NCBI GenBank assembly: GCA_934725735.1
Contig: CAKVCP010000026.1
Coordinates: 1-22,363 of the forward strand
Length of the DNA stretch: 22,363 nt
Direction of reading: 5' to 3'
DNA from: an uncultured Thermoguttaceae bacterium
GTDB taxonomy: Bacteria > Planctomycetota > Planctomycetia > Pirellulales > Thermoguttaceae
Shown here: positions 13,801-22,271 of the stretch, in pieces
Layout of the letters: each line of letters begins with the position of its first letter
How positions within the stretch are numbered: position 1 is the stretch's first letter
Position numbers and translations under genes: made by a program
Notes under the pieces: generated by a model
Told to the model about the DNA's origin: nothing
The model's input: only the letters and a program-made list of their open reading frames with translations
Database searches by the model: none

Positions 13801-16800
13801 TCAGTGACTTTTCTTTTTTAACGACTGTTCGAGCGCGGCCTTGGTTTTTAGGAGATCCTCGCGCGCCTTGTCGATATTTTCGCGTTGTCGCTCGAGGAAC
13901 TCCGACTCGCGAATTCGAGTTTCCGGATCGACGTCTTGCGTTTCAAGTTTGCTAATGCGGCTTTCGACTTGCTTGCGCCACGATTCGTAGACGAGGTCGA
14001 GTTGTTTGATATGTTCTTCCGCCTCGTCAATTTTGCCTAACCTTGTCGCGAGTTCCGCTTGGTAACGCCGTATCCGAAGAATAATCGGCGCGGACTCGAA
14101 GCTTGGACGCTCTTGAGCGAAGGTCTCGATCTCGGTCTGAGCGACCTTGAGGAGCTCTTCTGCCCGTTCAAGGTTGCCGAAGGCCGCTTCCGCTTTGGCT
14201 CTATTCGTCGCTTCGAAAATGTGGTACAGCTTAACGAGTCCTTCGTTGGGAAATTTCTCGCGAATCTGCTGCGTTTCCGTCATGACGATACTTTCTAACG
14301 CGCGGTAACGATTCAACGCGTCTTCTTTGACGCTTGGCTCCTGCGCGTTGAGCCATTCTTCGTAGAGAACGCGCATCATCGTATAGGCAAGCTTGGCGGA
14401 GGCGGCGTAGGCGCGTAGGGAGTCGGGATAGACCTCGCGGAAGCGCATGGAGGTCTGCACGCCCTTTTCCGATTCCAACTTAACTTTTTCCGTTTGCCGC
14501 AACGTTGCCTGCCAGAGAATGACGACGGCGTGATAATTCGTTTTGAGCTCGTAGTCTTCTAGCGTCGTCGCCTGTAAGGAGTCGGCGAAGTTTCGGGCAA
14601 AATCGATTTCGCGCTGTATTGTCGCGCGGAGATTGTCGGGAGGAATTGGAATTCTGTTGGCGGCGGAACCGATAAATGCTTGCCCTGATTCGCGATTGCG
14701 ACGCAACGAGATGATGAGATTCGACGCTCGCGCTAGATGAAGGCGCGCGACGAGGCGTTCTCTGCGCGACGGATCCGTCGGCGTCTGGATTTGGTGCAAG
14801 ACTTCCAGGGCTCGAGAGCTGTATTTTTCGAGGTTCTGCTGCGTGTCAAAGGAAACGTCGTACATAACGAGAACGAGTTGCGCCATCTCGAAGGCGACTT
14901 CTTCTCGCGCAGGCTCCGACGTCGCGCAAGCAATCGCTTCGTCGTAGAATTCGAAGGCGTTGTAGAACATGCCGAAATAGCCGTAATTCCCCTGCAGGAC
15001 TCGGATGAGACCCGTTCTAAAGAACGCCTGAGCGCACCGCAGACATAAAAGTTGCGACTTCTTTGAGTCCTCGTTGACTTTAGCGAATTCGCCGTAGAAC
15101 TTGAGCATTTCGTCTAATGCGTTCGCTTCGCTTTCGGAGAGGGAGAGGTCGATTACAGGATTGAACCCTGAGGCGGATTCTGTAATAAGATCAAAATTGA
15201 GGGATTCGTTTGTGGTTGCGTTTTGAACCAATTTCTTGAAGAGTCTGTCAAATGCGGTGAGCGCAAGATTCAGATTCTTCTGCGCGCGCGCCGACTCCGC
15301 TTCCTTCTCCAAGACAAGGAGCTTCATACTGACGTTTGCGACGCTTACAAAGAGGAAAAAGGCGAGGAAGAGGAGCGTGACAAGAGCGCTTAGCGACGCG
15401 ACAATTTTATTTCGCTTCGCCCAACGCCACATGCTCTCAAGCGCCGAGATGCGCCGCGCTTGCACAGGCCTCCCTTCGAGGAAACGCCGCAATTCATCGG
15501 CGATCTCTTGCGCCGTATAGCGTTTTTCCGGATCTTTGCTGATCGCTTTGAGAACGATATTTTCGAGGTCGCGCGGAATGTTCGGGTTGATCTTTCGCAA
15601 CCGCTCGGGGGAACCTTCGGAAACGCGCGCGACGAGCTTGGAATAGTTGGAATCGGCGTACGCGGGGGTGAACGTCAACAGTTCGTAAAGCGTTAGCCCG
15701 AGGGAATAGACGTCGCTTTTAGGGGAGAAGACGCCGTCCAGGGCTTCCGGCGCAAGGTAACGCAGCGTTCCGACAAGCTGTCCCGCCGTCGTCAAATTAT
15801 TTGAATTATCGATCGTTCGCGCGAGTCCGAAGTCCGTGATCCACAATTGGCCCCCGGCGTCGACGATGAGATTTGACGGCTTAATGTCGCGGTGCAGAAT
15901 ATTGTGACGATGCGCGTAGGCGAGCGCCATGGCGCATTGCAGGCCCAAGTCGGCAACTTTCTGGTAGTAGTTGGCGCTGGCGACGTTGACGGTGAGAAGC
16001 TCCGACGTCGGAGTGATGGCGAGGGACGACGCGGAGAGGAACGCGCTTTTCTTATCCTTGGGGGCGGCGGATTCTTCCTTATTCCTTTCTCCTCGTTTTT
16101 CTTCTTCATCCTGCTCGTTATCTTGCGCGGGATTAGGAAGAAATAAGGTCGTTTCTCCAGAATGAGGAACTGCGTCAAGAAGTTCCGTTTCGTTCCCCGG
16201 ATTGGCGTCGCCCGCTTCTTGTTCCGATTTAGGCGCGTCTTTTACGGACGGTTCTGTCGTGGCAGTCGTCGTGTGTTGGCGAATGACGAGGGACGATTTT
16301 CTCAGCCGACGGCGACTGGCGTCGATCGTTTGCGTGGCGTCTCTTTCGCGTAAACGCAGAAACTGTTCGAGACTCATGCCGTCGATAAGCTGCATTGCGT
16401 AATAGAAAAGGCTGAGCTGGTCGACCGTATCGTATCCGTATATCGGAACGATATTCGTATGGTGTAGCCCTGCGGCGATTCTCGCTTCACGTTGGAAACG
16501 TTTGATCGTCTGTTCGCGCTCTCCTGGAAAAATCTTCATGACCTTGAGCGCGACGACGCGTTCGAGAACGTTGTCCCAGGCCTCGTAGACGACGCCCATG
16601 CCGCCGCGGGCGATTTCGCGACGAATTGTGAAGTTCTTGATTTGGTCAAGGTGGTCGGGCGCTTCTCCTTGAGAGCGACTCCTACTCGAGACTCCGGATA
16701 TGGAGGTAGTGGCGCCTCCCTTTTCTAATAGGAGGAGGGCGGGGAAGAGCTCGAGAATGTCGTCGGCGTACTCGGGATAACGGCGCGCGTACTCCTGCGC

Positions 16801-16935
16801 GTCTGGTTTTTTCCCCTGACGATATTCCTCGACAAAAGCGTCGGCAAGTTCTTCAAGATCGATTTCAATTCCCGCCGCAGAGTAGTTGCTTGAGACAGGA
16901 GCGCCGTTTTTATTCTGTGAGTTCTCTTGAGCCAT
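13801..16935 (-). CDS. Membrane-anchored Ser/Thr protein kinase (PknB-type) with C-terminal helical sensor region
   Basis: A 1044-residue kinase. Residues 24-73 form a helical N-terminal region typical of planctomycete kinases next to ECF sigma factors. The kinase domain spans about 100-490 with all key residues: Gly-loop ARGGMGVVYEAWD (109-121), Lys131 in ALKVMK, Glu150, catalytic HRD (348-350) with Lys352 and Asn355, DFG (368-370) and APE (395-397). An insertion of about 125 residues (roughly 196-320), rich in Glu, Lys, Thr and Ser, interrupts the domain between the hinge/alpha-D part and alpha-E. One membrane helix lies at 511-537. The remaining 500 residues are helical and TPR-like, probably periplasmic, ending in a coiled coil. 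It should phosphorylate the sigma factor or its partners in response to envelope signals (inference). The ATG at 16933-16935 has no Shine-Dalgarno sequence; the 35 bases back to the sigma-factor stop are pyrimidine-rich on the coding strand. Confidence 0.93.
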   Translation of the reverse strand: MAQENSQNKNGAPVSSNYSAAGIEIDLEELADAFVEEYRQGKKPDAQEYARRYPEYADDILELFPALLLLEKGGATTSISGVSSRSRSQGEAPDHLDQIKNFTIRREIARGGMGVVYEAWDNVLERVVALKVMKIFPGEREQTIKRFQREARIAAGLHHTNIVPIYGYDTVDQLSLFYYAMQLIDGMSLEQFLRLRERDATQTIDASRRRLRKSSLVIRQHTTTATTEPSVKDAPKSEQEAGDANPGNETELLDAVPHSGETTLFLPNPAQDNEQDEEEKRGERNKEESAAPKDKKSAFLSASSLAITPTSELLTVNVASANYYQKVADLGLQCAMALAYAHRHNILHRDIKPSNLIVDAGGQLWITDFGLARTIDNSNNLTTAGQLVGTLRYLAPEALDGVFSPKSDVYSLGLTLYELLTFTPAYADSNYSKLVARVSEGSPERLRKINPNIPRDLENIVLKAISKDPEKRYTAQEIADELRRFLEGRPVQARRISALESMWRWAKRNKIVASLSALVTLLFLAFFLFVSVANVSMKLLVLEKEAESARAQKNLNLALTAFDRLFKKLVQNATTNESLNFDLITESASGFNPVIDLSLSESEANALDEMLKFYGEFAKVNEDSKKSQLLCLRCAQAFFRTGLIRVLQGNYGYFGMFYNAFEFYDEAIACATSEPAREEVAFEMAQLVLVMYDVSFDTQQNLEKYSSRALEVLHQIQTPTDPSRRERLVARLHLARASNLIISLRRNRESGQAFIGSAANRIPIPPDNLRATIQREIDFARNFADSLQATTLEDYELKTNYHAVVILWQATLRQTEKVKLESEKGVQTSMRFREVYPDSLRAYAASAKLAYTMMRVLYEEWLNAQEPSVKEDALNRYRALESIVMTETQQIREKFPNEGLVKLYHIFEATNRAKAEAAFGNLERAEELLKVAQTEIETFAQERPSFESAPIILRIRRYQAELATRLGKIDEAEEHIKQLDLVYESWRKQVESRISKLETQDVDPETRIRESEFLERQRENIDKAREDLLKTKAALEQSLKKKSH

Positions 16936-16970
16936 GGGAATAGGGAAGGGAAAGGGAAAAAGACAAGGCG

Positions 16971-17645
16971 TTAAATCAGTTCGTCAATTTTGGCTCTTTT
17001 TAAAATAACCTTAAACTTCTTTAAAGCGCGCATGTACATGACGCTAGCCGCGTTTGGGGTGACGTTAAGGTCTTCCGCTGTTTCGCGATTGCTAAGTTGT
17101 TCAAAGTGGCGCAGAATGAGGACTTCGCGATCTTGATCTGGGAGTTCTTCAAGGCAGGCCTTGACCTTTTCAGCGAGTTCGATCCTTTGGGCCGCCGCGG
17201 ACGGAGAAGTATAATCGCCGACGAGGAAGAGGGAGGTTGCCGAGGCGTCGGGTTGGACGCGTTTTTCTGAGATCGAAAATTCGCGCGCGACATTGCGTTT
17301 TTGCGTTTGGCAGTATCGACGATAGACGGCGACGAGTTGCTGATTAACGATGAGCCGTAGCCATATGAAAGACGAGCCTTTCGGCGAGGAGACCCCGGTG
17401 CGCAATTGTCGATACGCTTCGATGAAGGCCTCTTGTAAGACGTCGTTTGCCTCGACGCGGGCGCGCAACTCCGGTTGAAGCCTCACTTCGATCATTCTGA
17501 GAAGGCGCGCGCGGTGAATTTCGAACATCTTTTCGACGATTTCCTTGGCGATTTCGTCTCGTTTGTCGTCGGATGCATTTTGTAACGCCGAGAGATCGAC
17601 GTCGGGCGTTTCCGCCTCGCGAGGAGCGTCTCTAGTATCTGTCAT
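16971..17645 (-). CDS. ECF-family RNA polymerase sigma factor, kinase-associated
   Basis: A 224-residue ECF sigma factor. Sigma region 2 lies at about 44-110, with the core contact motif Asp-Val-Leu-Gln-Glu-Ala-Phe at 68-74 and the FIWLRLIVNQQL segment. Region 4 lies at about 160-215: LPDQDREVLILRHFEQLSNRETAEDLNVTPNAASVMYMRALKKF, which contains the helix-turn-helix. The 40-residue N-terminal extension is acidic. It is the first gene of a two-gene operon with the Ser/Thr kinase 35 bases downstream. No anti-sigma factor gene is present, which fits ECF groups linked to Ser/Thr kinases described in planctomycetes. The ATG at 17643-17645 is preceded by only a weak GGA about 8 bases away. Target promoters cannot be read from the window. 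Confidence 0.93.
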   Translation of the reverse strand: MTDTRDAPREAETPDVDLSALQNASDDKRDEIAKEIVEKMFEIHRARLLRMIEVRLQPELRARVEANDVLQEAFIEAYRQLRTGVSSPKGSSFIWLRLIVNQQLVAVYRRYCQTQKRNVAREFSISEKRVQPDASATSLFLVGDYTSPSAAAQRIELAEKVKACLEELPDQDREVLILRHFEQLSNRETAEDLNVTPNAASVMYMRALKKFKVILKRAKIDELI

Positions 17646-17877
17646 TATGATTCCACGTGGATAAAGTTCGTTTTAGCGCGTCGAACCTTGACATGCTAAA
17701 AATGAACAACCTTTTTCATATTCTATCCCTACGATAGGAAATAACAAGGGCGCGGCCATATGGCTAGCAAAGAAAGCGAAGCGCGATATAATGCGATAGA
17801 TTGATAGGTTGCGCTCTTTGCGAGAGACGCTGCGCGCGCCAAGTGTATGACTAAGAGATATCGTTGGAACTAGTAAA
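17646..17877. promoter_or_regulatory. Divergent promoter region between the ECF sigma gene and lysS
   Basis: These 232 bases must drive both genes outward. On the + strand TATAAT at 17787-17792 is a perfect -10 for lysS, but no good -35 lies 16-18 bases before it. On the - strand no convincing sigma-70 or typical ECF promoter (GGAAC with CGTC) was found. A short inverted repeat (CTATC-CCTAC-GATAG near 17723-17738) lies midway and might be an operator. Confidence 0.45.
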
Positions 17878-19425
17878 ATGGCGAAGAACGAAACAGAGGG
17901 AACAGGGGCTGCGTTAGAGGCGGCTCGTCGAGATAAGCTACAAAAGATAGAGGCGATGGGAATCGATCCCTGGGGTTCGCGATTTGACGATCGTTCCTAT
18001 ATTGGGGACGTTCGAGCTCGAGAAAATGAAATCGTGACGGGCGAACCGATCAAACTTCCTCCGAAGTGGGAAGGGGCTCCGGAGCGCGTCGAGATCCCGA
18101 CGAGCGGTCCTCAAGTTCGCGTTGCGGGACGTATCGTCCTTCAGCGCAAGCAGGGTAAACTCATCTTCTTGACGATCAAGGACTGGACGGGAGAAATCCA
18201 GATCTTCATTGGTAAGAATCAGGTAGGCGACGCGGCGTGGGAACTTGCGCTCTGCTTCGACCTGGGGGATCTTATCGGCGTCGACGGCGAATTTAAGAGA
18301 ACGCAGACGGGCGAATTGACGATCTTCGCGTCCAAACTTCACTTCATGAGCAAGTCCCTCGAGACGCCCCCCGACAAGTTCAAAGGCTTGGGCGATCCCG
18401 AGCTTCGTTCGCGCTTGCGTTACGTCGACCTCGCGCACAACGACGAAGCGATGACGCGTATGCTTAACCGTACGAAGATCGTGGCGTCCGTGCGTCAGAC
18501 TCTCGCGTGCGAAGGTTTCGTTGAAGTCGAAGGTCCGACGCTTCACGCGGTGGCGGGCGGCGCGGCGGCGCGTCCCTTTGTGACGCATCACAACGCGCTC
18601 GATATCGACCTCTACATGCGCATCGCGCTCGAACTCCACCTTAAGCGCCTTCTTGTCGGCGGCATGGAACGCGTCTTTGAAATTGGCCGCGTCTACCGCA
18701 ACGAAGGAATCGACCAGACGCATAACCCCGAGTTCACGCTTATGGAGCTCTATCAGGCGTACGGCGATTACAACTCCATGATGGATTTGACGGAAAAGAT
18801 TATCTGCAACGCGATCAAAGCGACCGGTCAGAATTTCGTCATTCCGTGGGGAGGAAAGGATATCGACTTTACTCCCCCGTTTAAGCGCTTGCCCTACTTC
18901 GAAGCGCTTGCGCAACACACTGGGATTGATCCGTACGACGACGCGGCGGTGATCAAGTACGCGAAGGAGATCGGAATCGAAAACGTCGACGGCAAGGACG
19001 TCGACGTCTTGCGCAACGATATTTTCGAAGAGAAGGTCGAAGATTCCCTTGTGGGCCCCGTCTTCATTATCGACTACCCGGCGAGCATCTGCCCGTTGAC
19101 GAAGCGTAAGCGTTCGAACCCCGCGATCGCGGAACGCTTCGAACTCTTCGTCCGCGGTTGCGAACTCGCGAACGCCTACACGGAACTCAACGATCCCGAT
19201 CTTCAAGACCAACTTTTCCGCAACCAGCTTAAGGGCCAGGCGGAAGAGGATTCGATGGCGAAGATGGATCACGACTTCATTCGCGCGCTTCGTTATGCGA
19301 TGCCCCCGACTGGCGGTCTGGGAATCGGTATCGATCGTCTCGTCATGATGCTCACGAACACGACGAGTATTCGCGAAGTCATTCTCTTCCCGCTCTTAAA
19401 GCCGGAAGTTTTCGACGCCCGTTGA
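17878..19425 (+). CDS. lysS: Lysyl-tRNA synthetase, class II
   Basis: Charges tRNA-Lys with lysine in the cytoplasm. The 515-residue length fits the family (about 490-510). An N-terminal anticodon-binding OB fold spans about 80-155 (VRVAGRIVLQRKQGKLIFLTI, then GEIQIFI). The class II catalytic core follows: GGAAARPFVTHHNALD at 227-242, motif 2 FEIGRVYRNEGIDQTHNPEF at 267-286, the lysine-pocket region with CPLTKR at 405-410, and motif 3 GLGIGIDRLVMML at 480-492. The usual Ala-Pro-Glu-Leu-Tyr before KRL is Ala-Leu-Glu-Leu-His here (250-254), a mild departure. The ATG at 17878 begins a normal N-terminus; the ribosome-binding site is weak (TTGGAA about 8 bases upstream). The gene is monocistronic with a terminator after it. 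Confidence 0.97.
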   Translation: MAKNETEGTGAALEAARRDKLQKIEAMGIDPWGSRFDDRSYIGDVRARENEIVTGEPIKLPPKWEGAPERVEIPTSGPQVRVAGRIVLQRKQGKLIFLTIKDWTGEIQIFIGKNQVGDAAWELALCFDLGDLIGVDGEFKRTQTGELTIFASKLHFMSKSLETPPDKFKGLGDPELRSRLRYVDLAHNDEAMTRMLNRTKIVASVRQTLACEGFVEVEGPTLHAVAGGAAARPFVTHHNALDIDLYMRIALELHLKRLLVGGMERVFEIGRVYRNEGIDQTHNPEFTLMELYQAYGDYNSMMDLTEKIICNAIKATGQNFVIPWGGKDIDFTPPFKRLPYFEALAQHTGIDPYDDAAVIKYAKEIGIENVDGKDVDVLRNDIFEEKVEDSLVGPVFIIDYPASICPLTKRKRSNPAIAERFELFVRGCELANAYTELNDPDLQDQLFRNQLKGQAEEDSMAKMDHDFIRALRYAMPPTGGLGIGIDRLVMMLTNTTSIREVILFPLLKPEVFDAR

Positions 19426-19473
19426 ATTCTGGAGACTAGCGCGTCTTCTTAGACAAGGCGCGAACCGTATACG

Positions 19474-19513
19474 AAAAGGTTTGCCGCGCAGGCCGTCGCG
19501 ACGAACCTTTTTT
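19474..19513 (+). terminator. Intrinsic terminator after lysS
   Basis: AAAAGGTTTG at 19474-19483 pairs with CGAACCTTTT at 19502-19511 (10 bp, one G-U). An 18-base G/C-rich loop lies between them and a T-rich tail (TTTTTTATTTTT) follows. It ends only about 15 bases before the ribosome-binding site of the transporter gene, so that gene either relies on readthrough or has a promoter inside this region. Confidence 0.8.
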
Positions 19514-19538
19514 ATTTTTCTTATGCGAAGGAGAAGGA

Positions 19539-20786
19539 ATGTCGGAATCGAAGAAAGCGCAACGTCAACGCGCGTTAATATTTATAGCCTGTTGCGGGCT
19601 TGTCGCCACGTCGGTGGGGCTGTGCACGAATCCTTATGGGGTATTCTACACTCCTTTAAGCGAGGCGCTTGGCGTAGGTAGGGCAGCGGTGACGTTTCAT
19701 GCGACGATTAGCGGCCTTCTGACCGGTCTTCTAGGACCTTTAATGGTGAGATTAACGGATCGCTTTCCTGTGAAACGGATCGTGTGTTTCGGGGCGACGA
19801 TGTGCGCGCTTTCCTTTTTTCTGATGATCGAAGCGAAGAGCGTCTGGATGCTGAATCTTTGCGGGGTCTTTCGCGGAATCGGGGACAGTTGCTTCTTCAT
19901 GCCGATAATCACGCTGATTTTAGGGAACTGGTTTAAGAAGAATCTCGGGAGCGTAATGGGGATCGTGATGGCGTTTTCGGGAATCGTCGGAGCGGCGATG
20001 AGTCCGATATTGGCGAAGGTCATCGCGCTTTACGGGTACAAGACGGCGTTGGCTCTTTGCGGAACGTTCGTTGTGTTGACGACGTATCCTCTCAGCGGAA
20101 CGATATTGAAGCTTAAGCCTGAGAAAAGCGCGCCGGAGGAGGAAAGGTCGGAACGCGATTCCTGCGTCTCAGGTTCCGCGCGTCTTGTGAATCGCTTTTC
20201 CTATTCGTCCCCCGTCTTTTATTGTCTAGTGGGTATGACGTTCCTGAGCGTCTTCGTCATCGGATTGACGTCGCATATCTCGGGGATCGGGGAGAATCTT
20301 GGCGTGGGGGCGGAAATCGGAGCGACGATGATCTCTGCGGCGATGATAGGGAATATCTTCTCGAAGTTCGCGGCGGGATTCTCTTCCGATAAGATCGGCC
20401 CGGTCAAGACTTTTGCGTTGATCTTCCTTATTGCGACGTCAGGGTGCGCGCTCATGCTTGTGACGCGGACGACGTCGTTCCTTCTCGTCGCGTCCTTCCT
20501 TTACGGCACGATCTACGCGGCGACAGCGATCGGTCTGCCAAGCGTCGTGCGTCTTGTGTATGGAGATCGCCAATATGGCCGGGCCTTCTCGATTATCTCG
20601 ATGGTCTCCGTCGTTGCGCCGTCCGTCTCGATGTTCGTCGTCGGATATCTCTACGACCTTGCGGGGAATTACGCGCTCGCGATCAAAATCTGCGGTGGAT
20701 CGGCGCTCGGCGCCCTCGCGCTCTGGCTCCTAGCCGTGAAGCTTGCTAAACGGTATAACGATTTCCCTGACGCCGAGAACGCTTGA
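19539..20786 (+). CDS. Major facilitator superfamily transporter, substrate unknown
   Basis: A 415-residue inner-membrane protein with about 12 hydrophobic helices in two six-helix halves. They are separated by a charged loop at about 193-215 (KLKPEKSAPEEERSERD). The loop between helices 2 and 3 carries an MFS motif A remnant (GPLMVRLTDRFPVKR at about 66-80), and the second half repeats it (GFSSDKIGPVK). The pattern resembles monocarboxylate/oxalate-type MFS carriers, a weak inference. The ATG at 19539 has GAAGGAG 5 bases upstream. It follows the lysS terminator by 25 bases and has no partner gene that would indicate its substrate. Confidence 0.85.
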   Translation: MSESKKAQRQRALIFIACCGLVATSVGLCTNPYGVFYTPLSEALGVGRAAVTFHATISGLLTGLLGPLMVRLTDRFPVKRIVCFGATMCALSFFLMIEAKSVWMLNLCGVFRGIGDSCFFMPIITLILGNWFKKNLGSVMGIVMAFSGIVGAAMSPILAKVIALYGYKTALALCGTFVVLTTYPLSGTILKLKPEKSAPEEERSERDSCVSGSARLVNRFSYSSPVFYCLVGMTFLSVFVIGLTSHISGIGENLGVGAEIGATMISAAMIGNIFSKFAAGFSSDKIGPVKTFALIFLIATSGCALMLVTRTTSFLLVASFLYGTIYAATAIGLPSVVRLVYGDRQYGRAFSIISMVSVVAPSVSMFVVGYLYDLAGNYALAIKICGGSALGALALWLLAVKLAKRYNDFPDAENA

Positions 20787-20841
20787 GAGACGCGTTTATT
20801 GCGGGTTCGCTACTTCTTCGGCTGCTAAAACCTCTGTTCCT

Positions 20842-20872
20842 TTGACTCTTGGTAGGTATTTTGGAGTATAAT
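20842..20872 (+). promoter_or_regulatory. Sigma-70-type promoter of the AlbA_2 regulator gene
   Basis: TTGACT at 20842-20847 and a perfect TATAAT at 20867-20872 are separated by 19 bases, slightly longer than the optimum. Transcription would begin near 20880, leaving a short leader with AGGGAGAG just before the start codon at 20904. Confidence 0.6.
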
Positions 20873-20903
20873 AGGATGAGGAAATTCTGTAAGGGAGAGA
20901 GAA

Positions 20904-22226
20904 ATGACGACTTATATCGAATCAGAAACAGTTGAGTTGAAGTCTAAATTTACGGACTCGATCTGCAAAGAGATTGTCGCCTTTCTCAATGCGAAAGGGG
21001 GCGACGTTATAATTGGCGTCAACGATTCGGGGAAAGTGGTTGGGCTAAAAGATCCTGACGAAACTTCTAAAAAGGTTTCCGATATTCTCACCGATCAAAT
21101 CGAACCGAACCCTCAGTCGAGCGTTACGACGGAAATACGGATCGAAGAGGGGGTTCCAGTTCTTCTTGTTCACGTTCAAAAGGGTGAACGCCCTCTCTAT
21201 TGTCAGAAGAAGTACGGTTATTCTTCGACCGGATGCGTCATACGAATTGGCGCGGCGTGTAAGAGTATGACGGAAGAGCAAATACGCGTACGATATGAGA
21301 GGAACTTTGTCGAATCAGATCTCATGACGGAAACGCCTGCGAAATATGGATCAATCACGCTAAAAACGCTGAAAATCTATTACGCGGAAAATGGCTATCC
21401 CCTGAATGACTCCGCTTTTGAAGAGAATATAAAACTCCGTACTGCCAGCGGCAAATATAACGTTCTCGCGGAACTGTTATCTGATCGCAATATGGTTCCT
21501 ATCATAGTCGTTCGATTTCAAGGGAAAGATAAAAGCGCTCTTTCTGAACGCAACGATTACGGCAATAAATGTTTGCTTTTCAGTTATGAGCAAATTAAAA
21601 ACAGGCTCCTGGCCGAAAATATCTGTTTCTCAGACACTACGAAACGCCCGAGAATCGACCGAACTTTATTTGACTTTGATTGCGTCAACGAGGCTGTAAT
21701 CAACGCGCTGGTCCATAACGACTGGAATATATCGCAACCGTTGATTTCGATCTTCGACGACAGAATCGAGATTTTGTCCCACGGCGGTCTTCCCAAGGGA
21801 CAAACTAAAGAGGATTTCTTTCGCGGCGTCAGCAGACCTCGAAACGATATGTTGATGCGCATTTTTCTGAATATGAATCTGACGGAACACACAGGACACG
21901 GAATTCCGCGGATTATCTCGAGATATGGCGAAGAAGCGTTTAGGATTACCAATTCGTATGTCCTTGTTACGATTCCCTTCGACGCCGCCGTTCTAGAAAA
22001 CGTCGAACTCAAAAATCCAGCAATTGCTAACGAACCGCTCAAATCGACGGAAAAGAAGATTATCGCGTTATTACGCAAGAATCCGGAGGAGACGGCGAAG
22101 AGTATGGCGGAGACTCTTGACCTAACCGTTCGTACTGTTGAACGTAATCTGACGCAACTTCAAAACAAAGGATGGGTCGTTCGAATCGGCTCAGATAGAA
22201 CGGGTAACTGGAGCGTTATCAAGTAG
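20904..22226 (+). CDS. AlbA_2 (Schlafen-like) ATPase-type transcriptional regulator with winged helix
   Basis: A 440-residue protein of the family often annotated as RecG-like or ATP-binding putative regulator. Residues about 5-125 are an AlbA_2/Schlafen-type domain: ESETVELKSKF, then IVAFLNAKGGDVIIGVNDSGKVVGL. Residues about 250-350 are a GHKL-type HATPase: N-box EAVINALVHNDW at 263-274, SHGGLP at 292-297 and GHGIPRII at 331-338. Residues about 380-440 are a winged helix (TAKSMAETLDLTVRTVERNLTQLQNKGWVVRIGS). The ATG at 20904 has AGGGAGAG directly upstream. It is monocistronic with its own promoter. Its codons look more AT-rich than those of lysS or the transporter, which could mean horizontal acquisition. 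The family's DNA targets and physiological role are poorly known; some members sit in mobile or defence regions. Confidence 0.88.
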   Translation: MTTYIESETVELKSKFTDSICKEIVAFLNAKGGDVIIGVNDSGKVVGLKDPDETSKKVSDILTDQIEPNPQSSVTTEIRIEEGVPVLLVHVQKGERPLYCQKKYGYSSTGCVIRIGAACKSMTEEQIRVRYERNFVESDLMTETPAKYGSITLKTLKIYYAENGYPLNDSAFEENIKLRTASGKYNVLAELLSDRNMVPIIVVRFQGKDKSALSERNDYGNKCLLFSYEQIKNRLLAENICFSDTTKRPRIDRTLFDFDCVNEAVINALVHNDWNISQPLISIFDDRIEILSHGGLPKGQTKEDFFRGVSRPRNDMLMRIFLNMNLTEHTGHGIPRIISRYGEEAFRITNSYVLVTIPFDAAVLENVELKNPAIANEPLKSTEKKIIALLRKNPEETAKSMAETLDLTVRTVERNLTQLQNKGWVVRIGSDRTGNWSVIK

Positions 22227-22271
22227 CTGTCATGATTGGAACACGGCGTTTTGAAAGGTAAATAGCTTAGC

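Noticed and set aside
17938..19272. Open frame of 444 codons antisense to lysS
   Set aside because: lysS is certain from its motifs; the antisense product has no recognisable features and no ribosome-binding site.
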